DNA of 38,639 nucleotides from assembly GCA_021831685.1 (NCBI GenBank), contig JAKBMG010000192.1:1-38639 (forward strand). Direction: 5' to 3'. This stretch comes from Bacteroidota bacterium (GTDB taxonomy: Bacteria > Bacteroidota > Ignavibacteria > Ignavibacteriales > Ignavibacteriaceae). The notes under the pieces were generated by a model. The model worked only from the letters and a program-made list of their open reading frames with translations, searched no databases and had not been told where the DNA came from. The translations under genes were made by a program, and so were the position numbers. Within the stretch, counting starts at the first letter, position 1; each line of letters begins with the position of its first letter. This document shows, piece after piece, positions 8,179 through 17,428 of the stretch.

Positions 8179-9927
8179 ATGGATGTCGTAATGCCAAAAA
8201 TGGGTGAGAGCATAAACGAAGGAACTATTATAAAGTGGCATAAGAAAAAAGGCGATCCCGTTAAGCGCGATGAAATAATTCTTGAGATAAGTACTGATAA
8301 AGTTGATACGGAAATTCCCTCACCAGCCGAAGGAATTCTCTCGGAAATTATTTTTAAGGAAGGCGATACTGTTGCAGTTGGAGTGGTTCTAGCAGTAATT
8401 AGCGGAGAAGGTGACAACGCGGTTAAAGAAAAAATCGAAGATAAAATTCCCGTAGTTGAACAGAAAATAATTGAACCAAATAAACCTCAAGAAAAAGTTA
8501 TCTCAAGTGAACATGGTGAACTACAAAATATTCAAGAAGAGAGTTCTTCGAACAAAGGAGAATTGATTGATATTATTATGCCAAAAATGGGAGAATCAGT
8601 CATGGAAGGGACAATAATCAAATGGCATAAAAAGGTTGGCGATAAGATTAAAAAAGATGAGACAATTTTTGAAATAAGTACAGATAAAGTTGATACAGAG
8701 GTTCCTTCTCCGGCAAATGGAATATTAGCGGAAGTTTTGATAGCCGAGCAGGAAACAGTTGATGTCGGGACTATAGTAGCTAAACTTTCTACAAGCGATT
8801 CGTTAAAGAATAACAAAATGATGAATCCATCGGAATCTTCTGGAACAGTTATTCAAGCAAAAATAGATAATCAAGAAAAGGCTGAACCTATTTTGATGCA
8901 TGATAATTTTGCTTCCGGCAAATTGGCTCCTGGAGAATTTACTAGCGTTGAAACTGAACCGTCATCATTTTTGTCGCCTTTAGTATTGAACATAGCAAGG
9001 CAGGAAAAAGTAAAATTTGAAGAACTTGCGAAAATTAAGGGTACCGGTTTAAGCGGACGCATAACTAAAAATGATCTTTTGAGTTACATAGAAAAAAGAA
9101 ATCAACAAAAATCTGAACCGGAGCAAAGAGAAATTAAAGAACGAGTAGTCCTCAATACTCCAGGAGAAAATGATAAATCAAATTTCAATTATGATTCGAT
9201 TAAACCTGCTTATAATTCAAGTGAAGTTGAAATAATTCCGATGGATAATATACGCCAAAGGATTATGCAACACATGATAAACAGCCGTGATACTTCAGTT
9301 CATGTTTCAGCAATGCTTGAGGTTGACATGAGCAAGATATATCATTTCATCCAAGAAAACCGCGAAAAATATCTAAAGGAAGAGGGAATTAAATTAACCT
9401 ATATGCCTTTCATAGCAAGGGCTTGTGTACAGGGATTACAACAATTTCCACTAGTTAACTCTACAATTGAAGGTGCAACGATAATCCGTAAAAAGTATGT
9501 AAACCTTGGAATTGCAGTCGCTGTTGAACCGTCGGGATTAATAGTTCCTAATATTAAAGCGGCGGACGAAAAAAACTTAAGCGGACTTGCAAAATCAATA
9601 AACGATCTTGCCCAAAGAGCTAGATCTAAAAGACTTACGCCGGATGATATTACAAATGGTACATTCACGATAACTAATTATGGTGTATTTGGAACAATTT
9701 TCGGTACCCCTATCATTAACCAACCCGAAGTAGCAATATTGGGAGTTGGAACTGTAACCAAAAAACCTGTTGTTATTGAAGTAGACGGCTCTGACTCAAT
9801 AGCAATAAAACCGGTAATGGCTTTAACGTTATCTCATGATCATCGCTTGGTCGATGGCATGTTGGGTGGGAAATTCTTAAAGTTCTTAAAAGATACACTC
9901 GAGAATTTTAACGGCAAAGCATTTTAA
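8179..9927 (+). CDS. 2-oxoacid dehydrogenase E2, dihydrolipoyl acyltransferase with two lipoyl domains
   Basis: Core of the complex: swinging lipoyl arms carry the acyl group from E1 to CoA. Domain order is lipoyl 1 (about 1-76, lipoylated K41 in STDKVDTEIPSP), a charged linker, lipoyl 2 (about 131-205, K170 in STDKVDTEVPSP), a linker, the E1/E3-binding peripheral domain (about 264-307, SPLVLNIARQEKV and GTGLSGRITKNDLL), and a catalytic domain (about 355-582). The catalytic domain ends in SHDHRLVDG with H555 and D559. The two lipoyl domains are near-identical at their turns. A good ribosome site (TAGGAG) precedes the ATG. It sits 29 bases after E1 and 18 before lipA. Substrate (acetyl versus branched acyl) is unresolved. 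Confidence 0.94.
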   Translation: MDVVMPKMGESINEGTIIKWHKKKGDPVKRDEIILEISTDKVDTEIPSPAEGILSEIIFKEGDTVAVGVVLAVISGEGDNAVKEKIEDKIPVVEQKIIEPNKPQEKVISSEHGELQNIQEESSSNKGELIDIIMPKMGESVMEGTIIKWHKKVGDKIKKDETIFEISTDKVDTEVPSPANGILAEVLIAEQETVDVGTIVAKLSTSDSLKNNKMMNPSESSGTVIQAKIDNQEKAEPILMHDNFASGKLAPGEFTSVETEPSSFLSPLVLNIARQEKVKFEELAKIKGTGLSGRITKNDLLSYIEKRNQQKSEPEQREIKERVVLNTPGENDKSNFNYDSIKPAYNSSEVEIIPMDNIRQRIMQHMINSRDTSVHVSAMLEVDMSKIYHFIQENREKYLKEEGIKLTYMPFIARACVQGLQQFPLVNSTIEGATIIRKKYVNLGIAVAVEPSGLIVPNIKAADEKNLSGLAKSINDLAQRARSKRLTPDDITNGTFTITNYGVFGTIFGTPIINQPEVAILGVGTVTKKPVVIEVDGSDSIAIKPVMALTLSHDHRLVDGMLGGKFLKFLKDTLENFNGKAF

Positions 9928-9945
9928 TTTAAGGAAATTATTTAT

Positions 9946-10854
9946 ATGATAATTAATCAACATCAAAGAACATTTAAAGAAGAGATTGAAAAAGTTAAAA
10001 TACCTCTAGGTAAAAGACCGGACTGGTTGAAGGTAAAATTGCCCTCCGGAGAGAATTATAATGATGTGAAAACATTAATGCGCGAGCAACATCTTCACAC
10101 AGTTTGCGAAGAAGCGCGATGCCCAAATATTGCGGAATGCTGGAATAATCGCTCTGCGACATTTATGATCTTAGGAGATACTTGTACTCGTAGTTGTGGA
10201 TTTTGTAATATCAAAACTGGAATGCCAACAGAACTAGATATTAATGAACCTAGAAGAGTTGCAGATTCTGTAAAAGAGCTTGGATTAAAACATGTAGTTA
10301 TTACTTCAGTAAATCGCGATGAGTTAATGGATGGCGGAGCCTCAATATTTAATGAAACAATTAAACTAATTAATTTAAGTATGCCTGACACGACCGTAGA
10401 GATTCTAATTCCGGATTTTAAAGGTGATGAAAATGCTTTTCAAATAATTATGAAGAATCCACCGGATATTTTGAATCATAATTTGGAAACAGTACCAAGA
10501 TTATATCACGCCGTACGTCCTCAAGCAAAGTATGAAAGAAGCTTAGCCCTAATAAAGTGGTTCAAGGGAAACTATTTGAGAACTAAAAGTGGTATAATGG
10601 TCGGCATAGGTGAAAAGACGGAAGAAGTTTTAGAATTGATGAAAGATTTAGTAGATAATGGATGCGATATTTTAACGATAGGGCAATATTTACAACCAAC
10701 AAAATTACATTTGCCGGTTGACAGATTTGTTACTCCGGAAGAATTTAGAATGTACAACGTAGAAGGACTTAAAATGGGTTTTAAGATTGTTGAATCTTCA
10801 CCTTTAGTTAGAAGCTCTTATCACGCCGATAAACATGCAAGAGCAATTTTCTGA
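9946..10854 (+). CDS. lipA: Lipoyl synthase (radical SAM)
   Basis: Radical-SAM enzyme that inserts two sulfurs into octanoyl groups already attached to lipoyl domains. It binds two 4Fe-4S clusters: the auxiliary cluster through C54, C59 and C65 (CEEARCPNIAEC), which is sacrificed as sulfur donor, and the radical-SAM cluster through C80, C84 and C87 (CTRSCGFC). The C-terminal RSSYHA supplies the family's serine ligand to the auxiliary cluster. GEKTEE and TIGQYLQPT are also typical. Length of 302 residues is normal. It is the last gene of the operon, 18 bases after E2, with AAGGAA upstream. It completes the lipoylation pathway begun by LipB within one transcript. Confidence 0.97.
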   Translation: MIINQHQRTFKEEIEKVKIPLGKRPDWLKVKLPSGENYNDVKTLMREQHLHTVCEEARCPNIAECWNNRSATFMILGDTCTRSCGFCNIKTGMPTELDINEPRRVADSVKELGLKHVVITSVNRDELMDGGASIFNETIKLINLSMPDTTVEILIPDFKGDENAFQIIMKNPPDILNHNLETVPRLYHAVRPQAKYERSLALIKWFKGNYLRTKSGIMVGIGEKTEEVLELMKDLVDNGCDILTIGQYLQPTKLHLPVDRFVTPEEFRMYNVEGLKMGFKIVESSPLVRSSYHADKHARAIF

Positions 10855-10874
10855 TAAAAAATCCTCTCAGAATA

Positions 10875-10906
10875 TTTGTAAAGTCTTATGTTAATCATTA
10901 AATTTG
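10875..10906 (+). promoter_or_regulatory. Bacteroidetes-type promoter of atpD-atpC
   Basis: TTTG (10875-10878), 20 bases, then TAAATTTG (10899-10906). This is an exact match to the -33 TTTG / -7 TAnnTTTG architecture used by the Bacteroidetes primary sigma factor. The predicted start lies about 25 bases before the atpD ATG at 10938, leaving room for the AAGG-type ribosome site in ATAAGGGTTC. Confidence 0.6.
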
Positions 10907-10922
10907 ACAACTTAAATTTTAA

Positions 10923-12347
<1,425 letters not shown>

Positions 12348-12349
12348 AA

Positions 12350-12775
12350 ATGGCAGATTTATTTTTAGAAATAGTAACTCCGTCAAAGTCTTCTTTCTCA
12401 GGCAATGTAATTTCGATAACTATTCCAGGCGCTATCGGTAGTTTCCAAGTACTAAAAAACCACGCACCTATTATTAGCACTTTTGAAATCGGAGTAATTA
12501 AAGTCGAACTATTAAATAAAGCTCCAGAGTATTTTGCTACAAGCGGAGGCACAGTAGAAGTTCTGAATAATAAGATCAGAGTTTTAGCCGATACGGTTGA
12601 ACCCCTGGCTGATATTGATTTGAATAGAGCAAAACTTTCTCTCGAGAGAGCTAAACATAGATTAGAAAATAGAAATGTAGAAGATATCAATATTGCGCGC
12701 GCTGAAGCTGCATTAGCAAGAGCTACGAACAGAATTAAACTGGTAGAAAAATACCAGAACGATAGCTCATTATAA
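12350..12775 (+). CDS. atpC: F1Fo ATP synthase subunit epsilon
   Basis: Central-stalk subunit coupling and regulating F1. The N-terminal beta-sandwich shows the family stretches GAIGSFQVLKNHAPIIS and ATSGGTVEVLNNKIRVLAD. The C-terminal helical hairpin follows (NIARAEAALARATNRIKLV). At 141 residues it has the normal two-domain length. The start is two bases after the atpD stop and has no ribosome site of its own beyond purines at the end of atpD, so coupled translation is likely. A strong terminator 25 bases after the stop closes the operon. Confidence 0.94.
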   Translation: MADLFLEIVTPSKSSFSGNVISITIPGAIGSFQVLKNHAPIISTFEIGVIKVELLNKAPEYFATSGGTVEVLNNKIRVLADTVEPLADIDLNRAKLSLERAKHRLENRNVEDINIARAEAALARATNRIKLVEKYQNDSSL

Positions 12776-12800
12776 ATCTAAAAAATAATTTGAATGATTA

Positions 12801-12832
12801 TGGGATAGACTTTTCTATCCCATTTTTATTTT
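12801..12832 (+). terminator. Rho-independent terminator of atpD-atpC
   Basis: Perfect 9-bp stem TGGGATAGA (12801-12809) with TCTATCCCA (12814-12822), four-base loop, followed directly by TTTTTATTTT. It sits 26 bases after the atpC stop. Confidence 0.87.
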
Positions 12833-12869
12833 AAACTAAAAAGCCGCTTTACAAATTGCAAAACGGCTT
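12833..12869 (-). terminator. Rho-independent terminator of the sodA operon
   Basis: Inverted repeat AAGCCG (12841-12846) with CGGCTT (12864-12869), extended by TTT/AAA with one unpaired C. Read on the minus strand the stem is followed by TTTTTAGTTT. It lies just after the sodA stop, back to back with the atpC terminator. Confidence 0.7.
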
Positions 12870-12891
12870 AAGAAAGTGATTATTATGTAAA

Positions 12892-13500
12892 TTATTTGAT
12901 TGAGGAAAATCTGGAAGCTACTTCTTCCCAATTAATAACTTTCCACCAATTTTCTATATATTCTGGTCGGCGATTTTGGTATTTCAAATAGTAGGCATGC
13001 TCCCAGACATCCAGCCCAAGAATAGGTGTACCTTTTATTTCCGCAACATCCATTATTGGATTATCTTGGTTTGGTGTTGAAGAAACCATAAGTTTTCCGT
13101 TCTGAACTAATAGCCACGCCCAGCCCGAACCAAATCTTGTTGCCGCAGCAGTTGTAAACTTAGCTTTAAATTCATCGAAAGAAGTGAAAGTTGCGTTGAT
13201 AGCATCCGCTAATTTACCTGAAGGTTTACCGCCCCCCCCTTGTTTCATTATTGTCCAGAAGAGGGAATGATTATAATGCCCACCTCCGTTATTTCTTACT
13301 GCTGCCGGAACTTTAGAAGCTGTAGCCAACAATTCCTCGAGTGAAAGTTTTTCTAATTCTGTCCCGGTGATAGCATTATTAAGATTGGTTACATACGCGT
13401 TATGATGCTTCGTATAATGAATTTCCATCGTCATTTTGTCGATGTATGGTTCAAGAGCATCATATCCGTATTGAAGTTTTGGCAATTCAAATTTACTCAT
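12892..13500 (-). CDS. sodA: Superoxide dismutase, Mn-type or cambialistic
   Basis: Dismutates superoxide to peroxide and oxygen in the cytosol; no signal peptide is present. Metal ligands are H28, H78 ([13 protein letters not shown]), D164 and H168 ([19 protein letters not shown]). The glycine at 74 and glutamine at 145 ([10 protein letters not shown]) are the second-sphere pattern of Mn enzymes rather than Fe enzymes, although the metal cannot be settled from sequence. The 202-residue length is standard. AAGGAG lies just upstream of the start. It is last in a minus-strand group with the iron-sulfur carrier (51-base gap) and a small unknown gene. A run of eight C (G on the coding strand, 13232-13239) encodes part of a four-glycine stretch. 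Confidence 0.96.
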   Translation of the reverse strand: MSKFELPKLQYGYDALEPYIDKMTMEIHYTKHHNAYVTNLNNAITGTELEKLSLEELLATASKVPAAVRNNGGGHYNHSLFWTIMKQGGGGKPSGKLADAINATFTSFDEFKAKFTTAAATRFGSGWAWLLVQNGKLMVSSTPNQDNPIMDVAEIKGTPILGLDVWEHAYYLKYQNRRPEYIENWWKVINWEEVASRFSSIK

Positions 13501-13551
13501 TTTAATTCTCCTTATAAATTATTTTTTATAGTTAATTTTTATTCTAAAATA

Positions 13552-13902
13552 TCAAACTCCGAATGATTCGCCGCATCCACAAGTCTTAGATGCGTTAGGA
13601 TTGTTAAAGACAAAACCTTTACCATCTAATCCATCGGTAAAATCCAATTCAGTTCCTGATAAATAAAATAAGCTTTTACCGTCTACATACAATTTAATAT
13701 TGTTTGTCTGGATTAATGTATCGGATTCCTTTTGTTCTGCATCGAATCCCAATGTGTATGTTAAGCCAGAACAACCTCCACCTTTAACTCCAACTCGCAA
13801 TCCATAATCCAAAGGGACATTGTTTTCCTTCATTATTTGCATTATTTCATTAGCAGCTTTTTCGGTTATCTTTATTTCTGGTTCAATTTGTATGAGTGGC
13901 AT
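13552..13902 (-). CDS. A-type iron-sulfur cluster carrier (IscA/ErpA/SufA family)
   Basis: Small carrier that receives Fe-S clusters from a scaffold and hands them to target enzymes. The three conserved cysteines are C44 in GGGCSGLTY and C108/C110 in the C-terminal CGCGESFGV. At 116 residues the length is typical. Which subfamily (IscA, ErpA or SufA) is not decidable here; no other isc or suf genes are in the window. It lies between a small unknown gene (36 bases upstream) and sodA (51 bases downstream), in line with an oxygen-stress grouping. Lipoyl synthase and PurF, both Fe-S enzymes, are encoded elsewhere in the window and are possible clients (inference). Confidence 0.93.
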   Translation of the reverse strand: MPLIQIEPEIKITEKAANEIMQIMKENNVPLDYGLRVGVKGGGCSGLTYTLGFDAEQKESDTLIQTNNIKLYVDGKSLFYLSGTELDFTDGLDGKGFVFNNPNASKTCGCGESFGV

Positions 13903-13938
13903 ATATAGAATCCTTATCTCTAATTAAATATTTAAATG

Positions 13939-14229
13939 TCACAGTGGGTCGCCGATCTTTGTCGTAACGAATTCCGGATAGTTTAATTTCCATCCGGCTT
14001 CATTTATTTTTATTAAGATTCCTTGTTCTTCAAAGTGATTTGTTAATTTTTCTGTAATGACTTCAGCTTCGGGCAGAGAAACTTTCTCGCCTTTCTTTTC
14101 TAAATATTTCATTACTCCATATTGCAAGTCTCTAAGAAAAATTTTAGAGTTATGGAAAACTGGAAATTTAGCCTTTAAAAAAGTCAGGAATAAAGAGTAA
14201 TCATTTTGCAGAATATAATTTTTTTTCAT
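13939..14229 (-). CDS. Small protein of unknown function
   Basis: I do not recognise this 96-residue protein. It is soluble-looking, with mixed helix and charged residues (FLRDLQYGVMKYLEKKGEKV, then EKLTNHFEEQGIL) and no cysteine, signal peptide or membrane segment. The frame extends ten codons further to an ATG at 14259, but the ATG at 14229 has AGGGA six bases upstream and is preferred. It is the first gene of a likely three-gene minus-strand operon with the A-type Fe-S carrier and sodA, so a role around Fe-S or oxidative stress is possible but not shown. Confidence 0.7.
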   Translation of the reverse strand: MKKNYILQNDYSLFLTFLKAKFPVFHNSKIFLRDLQYGVMKYLEKKGEKVSLPEAEVITEKLTNHFEEQGILIKINEAGWKLNYPEFVTTKIGDPL

Positions 14230-14531
14230 CGTTTTATCCCTATTATATCGAAATTTCATATATATAATTAAATCTTTCTTTTAATAGCATTAATTTATTC
14301 TTTCATAAATTCAATTGTTGTGATTCAACTTGCATCCAATACGCTAGGTATTTTGGATCAAAAATAACCTTCGGAAATATTTTCCTCCTTCTTTTTTTTA
14401 TATATGATAAAAGAAATTTTATCATATATAAACATACAGCATAATCCGAAGATTTTCAGAATCGATTTTATTCAATTTGCATCAAACTAAGTGTTAAAAA
14501 TAAAAAATTTACAATCATTTTTGAGGAACAA
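14230..14531. other. Divergent intergenic region, 302 bases
   Basis: Separates the minus-strand unknown/iscA-type/sodA group from the plus-strand thioredoxin/trxB pair, so it should hold both promoters. I see no coding potential and no exact TAnnTTTG promoter. The conspicuous element is the long hairpin at 14397-14432, listed separately. Confidence 0.7.
14397..14432. repeat. 16-bp perfect inverted repeat with GAAA loop
   Basis: Bases 14397-14412 are perfectly complementary to 14417-14432 around the loop GAAA. The stem is almost pure A/T with one G-C pair. A T-run precedes the stem on the plus strand but none follows it on either strand, so it does not look like a standard terminator. It lies 100 bases before the thioredoxin-like gene in a divergent promoter region, where an operator or an mRNA leader structure is possible. 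Confidence 0.75.
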
Positions 14532-14876
14532 ATGTTACAGACAAATTTAAAACACATTTTATCGGAAGCAGATTTAAAAAAAGAAACAACTGAAAATGAA
14601 AATGTCATGGTATGCTGCGGAAGAATGGGACCAATGTGCGTGCCTGTTTATGGTATAATGGAAGAATTAGAATCTGAATATTCTCACGTCGCTTTCAGAG
14701 ATATGGAATTCGATTCTCCAGATGCAAAGGCAATAAGAAATTTACCAGAGTGCAGAGGTTTTGCAGGGCTTCCTTTCACCGTGTATTTTAAGAACGGGAA
14801 AGTTGCAAATGCCACCAGCAGCATACAATCAATGGAACAGGTAAAATCTATTCTTGATTCTGAGTTCAAAAAATAA
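14532..14876 (+). CDS. Atypical thioredoxin-like protein (CCGRMGPMC active-site region)
   Basis: Thioredoxin-fold protein of 114 residues, cytosolic. The usual WCGPC is replaced by C28-C29-GRMGPM-C36. Aligning C36-V-P with the second cysteine of CGPC-K leaves glycine at the normal nucleophile position, so C28 or C29 would have to act instead. The cis-proline loop is present as GFAGLPFTVYFKNGK, and the N-terminal ENVMV and MEELESEY segments match the strand-helix order. TrxB starts 17 bases downstream, so the pair very likely works as a reductase-substrate couple. It has GAGGAA upstream of the ATG. An extra cysteine lies at LPECRG. Related CCGRMGPMC proteins exist, as far as I recall, but function is poorly defined. 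Confidence 0.82.
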   Translation: MLQTNLKHILSEADLKKETTENENVMVCCGRMGPMCVPVYGIMEELESEYSHVAFRDMEFDSPDAKAIRNLPECRGFAGLPFTVYFKNGKVANATSSIQSMEQVKSILDSEFKK

Positions 14877-14893
14877 TTTATGGCTTATTAAAA

Positions 14894-15838
14894 ATGCTTA
14901 ATGAATATTATGACACTATAGTGATTGGTGGTGGACCGGCAGGTTTAACTGCCGGTATTTATCTTTCACGCTCGAAGATGAAAACGTTAATTTTAAATGA
15001 AGGAACTGTGGGCGGACAAATTATTTTAACTCATGAAATTGCTAATTATCCCGGAATAGAGAAAATATCAGGCTATCAGTTAGCTAATGTTATGAAGAGT
15101 CAAGCAAAAAGCTTTGGTTGTACAATAAAGTCCAATATAAAAATTACTGGAATGGATTTGACCGGAGATGTAAAAGCTGTGGGAATAAATAATAAAGAAA
15201 TTTATTCTGCCGGCTCGGTTATTTTCGCTACTGGGGGAAGGTCTAGGAACTTAAATGTTCCAGGCGAAGAGAAATTTAAGGGTAAAGGGATTTCCTATTG
15301 CGCAACTTGTGACGGTGATTTTTTCCAGGATAAAAATATTATTGTCGTCGGAGGTGGTAATTCTGCGCTTGAGGAAGCTGTTTCGCTGACTAAATATGCA
15401 AGTACAGTTACAATTGTTCATCAATTTGAGAATTTTCAGGCTTTTGAACACGCAGTAGAAGAAGCCCAAAATAATCCGAAAATAAACTTTATGATGGGAT
15501 CAAAAATTAAAGAATTTATCGGAGAGAATTCTCTTGAGAAAGTTATAATAGAAAATCTGAACACTCTTGAAATTTCTGAAATGAATATTGAAGGTGTATT
15601 TATTTTTATTGGCTATCAGCCGAATACAGAATCTCTTAAAGGGATTATAACTTTAAACGACAAAAATGAAATTATTGTGAATGAGAATTACGAAACAAAT
15701 ATCCCGGGAGTTTTTGCAGCAGGTGATTCAATTCAAAAAAAATACAGGCAAATAACCACTGCCGTTGCAGATGGAACAATCGCAGCCTTAAGCGCTATCG
15801 AATATATTAACAGTACCAAAATTCTAAATCATGCATAG
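14894..15838 (+). CDS. trxB: Thioredoxin reductase
   Basis: FAD-dependent reductase that passes electrons from NADPH to thioredoxin. The 314-residue chain has the FAD-binding GGGPAGLTAGIYLSR, the redox pair C136/C139 in SYCATCDGDFF, the nucleotide-binding GGGNSALEEAVSL, and the C-terminal FAD contact GVFAAGDSIQKKYRQ. Residues after the second nucleotide motif read IVHQFENFQAF rather than the HRR seen in E. coli TrxB, so NADH or another donor cannot be excluded. It lies 17 bases after the atypical thioredoxin gene with no separate ribosome site, suggesting coupling. No strong terminator follows, only the inverted repeat at 15874-15906. Confidence 0.92.
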   Translation: MLNEYYDTIVIGGGPAGLTAGIYLSRSKMKTLILNEGTVGGQIILTHEIANYPGIEKISGYQLANVMKSQAKSFGCTIKSNIKITGMDLTGDVKAVGINNKEIYSAGSVIFATGGRSRNLNVPGEEKFKGKGISYCATCDGDFFQDKNIIVVGGGNSALEEAVSLTKYASTVTIVHQFENFQAFEHAVEEAQNNPKINFMMGSKIKEFIGENSLEKVIIENLNTLEISEMNIEGVFIFIGYQPNTESLKGIITLNDKNEIIVNENYETNIPGVFAAGDSIQKKYRQITTAVADGTIAALSAIEYINSTKILNHA

Positions 15839-15873
15839 TTTTTTTCAAAGCTAAAACATCAAAATAATCTTGG

Positions 15874-15906
15874 CTATAAAGCCCATGCAATTTGGAAGGG
15901 CTATAG
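15874..15906. repeat. Inverted repeat between trxB and the Asp-box gene
   Basis: CTATA-aa-GCCC (15874-15884) mirrors GGGC-TATAG (15898-15906) across a 13-base loop. It could be a weak trxB terminator, although no T-run follows, or an operator for the next gene, whose ATG is at 15964. Confidence 0.4.
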
Positions 15907-15963
15907 CATTATCTAAATTATTTGTAAATTCATTCTGTAAAGTTTCTTAAAGAAGGAGACAGA

Positions 15964-17327
15964 ATGAATTTTAATTATTTAAAAAGACTTTCCATTATTT
16001 TATTTTTCCCAGCTTCTATAGTTTATAGCCAATCCGGAAAAGTTGTCCTAGTTTCAATGCCGGATGATCGGAACCCCGTTGAAACTTCAATCGCAATCAA
16101 TCCCAAAAGTCCCAAAAACATAATCGCCGCTTTCTTTCATACGATAAAGGTCTACCAGGATTTACGGATTTTACTTATACTTCATTTGATGGCGGCTTAA
16201 CTTGGAAAGAAGTTAGAACCGATAACCCACAAAAAAGGATTCAAGGAGATGATGCTGTAGCATTCGGCAAAGATGGTATTGCGTATCATTCTTATCTTTC
16301 CTTTTACGGATTGGAAAATGAAAAATCAAAACGACCTTCATCTGGAATATTTATTAACTCTTCTTCAGATGGAGGAATTACCTGGCCGACACGTTCCATT
16401 GTCGTAGATCACATAAATACTTCCGCACCGATGGAAGATAAACCTTATGTCGTTGTAGATAATTCTGATTTATCAAAATATAAAAATAATGTTTATGTGG
16501 CTTGGACACATTTTCAGAATTATGGGAGCAATGATCCTGCCGACTCCTCTCAGATATATTTCTCTAGCTCTATCGACAGCGGAAAAACATTTACGTCACC
16601 GGTAAGAATTTCTACAACTGGCGGGGATTGCAGAGATAGTAGCAACACTGTCGAGGGTGCAATTACTTCAGTCGGGCCAGAAGGTGAAATTTATATAGTA
16701 TGGGCTGGTCCTAAGGGTTTGGTATTTACTGAATCAGTAGACGGTGGAAAAACATTTAGCCCAGAAAAAGTAATTGGCTTTATTTATCATGGATGGGATA
16801 TGAAAGTTCAAGGTATTGAAAGAGCCAACGGAATGCCTGTCACAAAAACTGATTTAAGCAATGGAAAATATAAAGGATCGATTTACATTAATTGGTCTGA
16901 TGATAGGTTTGGCGATCCGGATATTTTTCTTAAATATTCGCGTGATGGAGGTAAAACCTGGTCGAATACTATTCGCGTAAACGACGACAGCCTAAGAAAC
17001 GGAAAAGCGCAATTCTTTACTTGGATGTCTGTCGATCCGGTTGATGGCTCCGTAAATATTGTTTTTTATAATAGGGGGGATACTTTTGGAAATCTAACCG
17101 GTGTTACTCTTGCCAGAAGTATAGATGGCGGTAAAACTTTTGTAAACTACAAACTGAATGTTGATTCATTCGACTGCAATAATAAAATCTTTTTCGGTGA
17201 TTATACGGGTATTGACGCCTATGATGGATTTGTTATTCCAATATTTATGCACTTTATTGACAAAGTAAACATATCAGTATCAGCAGCGTTATATCATTTT
17301 AAACCAGGTACACAAGAACAAAAATAG
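15964..17327 (+). pseudogene. Secreted Asp-box (sialidase-fold/BNR-repeat) protein interrupted by a frameshift
   Basis: An AAGGAGAC site precedes the ATG at 15964. The first segment encodes a signal peptide (LKRLSIILFFPASIVYS) and the start of a beta-propeller, but ends at a stop at 16198-16200. The continuation is in the third frame: it is open from before 16131 and reads SYDKGLPGFTDFTYTSFDGG and onward to 17327. So one base was lost, or two gained, around 16115-16140. Joined, the product is about 454 residues with six Asp-boxes of the S-x-D-x-G-x-T-W/F type (SFDGGLTW, SSDGGITW, SIDSGKTF, SVDGGKTF, SRDGGKTW, SIDGGKTF). This matches exo-alpha-sialidase-like propellers; no glycosidase activity is shown. 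The rest is uncorrupted, so a recent mutation or a sequencing error is likely. Confidence 0.8.
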
Positions 17328-17428
17328 ATTTATCATCTAAATGGAAATATGATGTGCAAAATGTGGTCTTGAATTTACAAATTTATTATTAAGTTTATTC
17401 CGTAAATTAAATTTTGAAGGAAGTTATT

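Noticed and set aside
15891-15924. TTTG and ATTATTTG before the Asp-box gene as a promoter
   Set aside because: Spacing of 22 and AT instead of TA at the key position deviate from the Bacteroidetes pattern.
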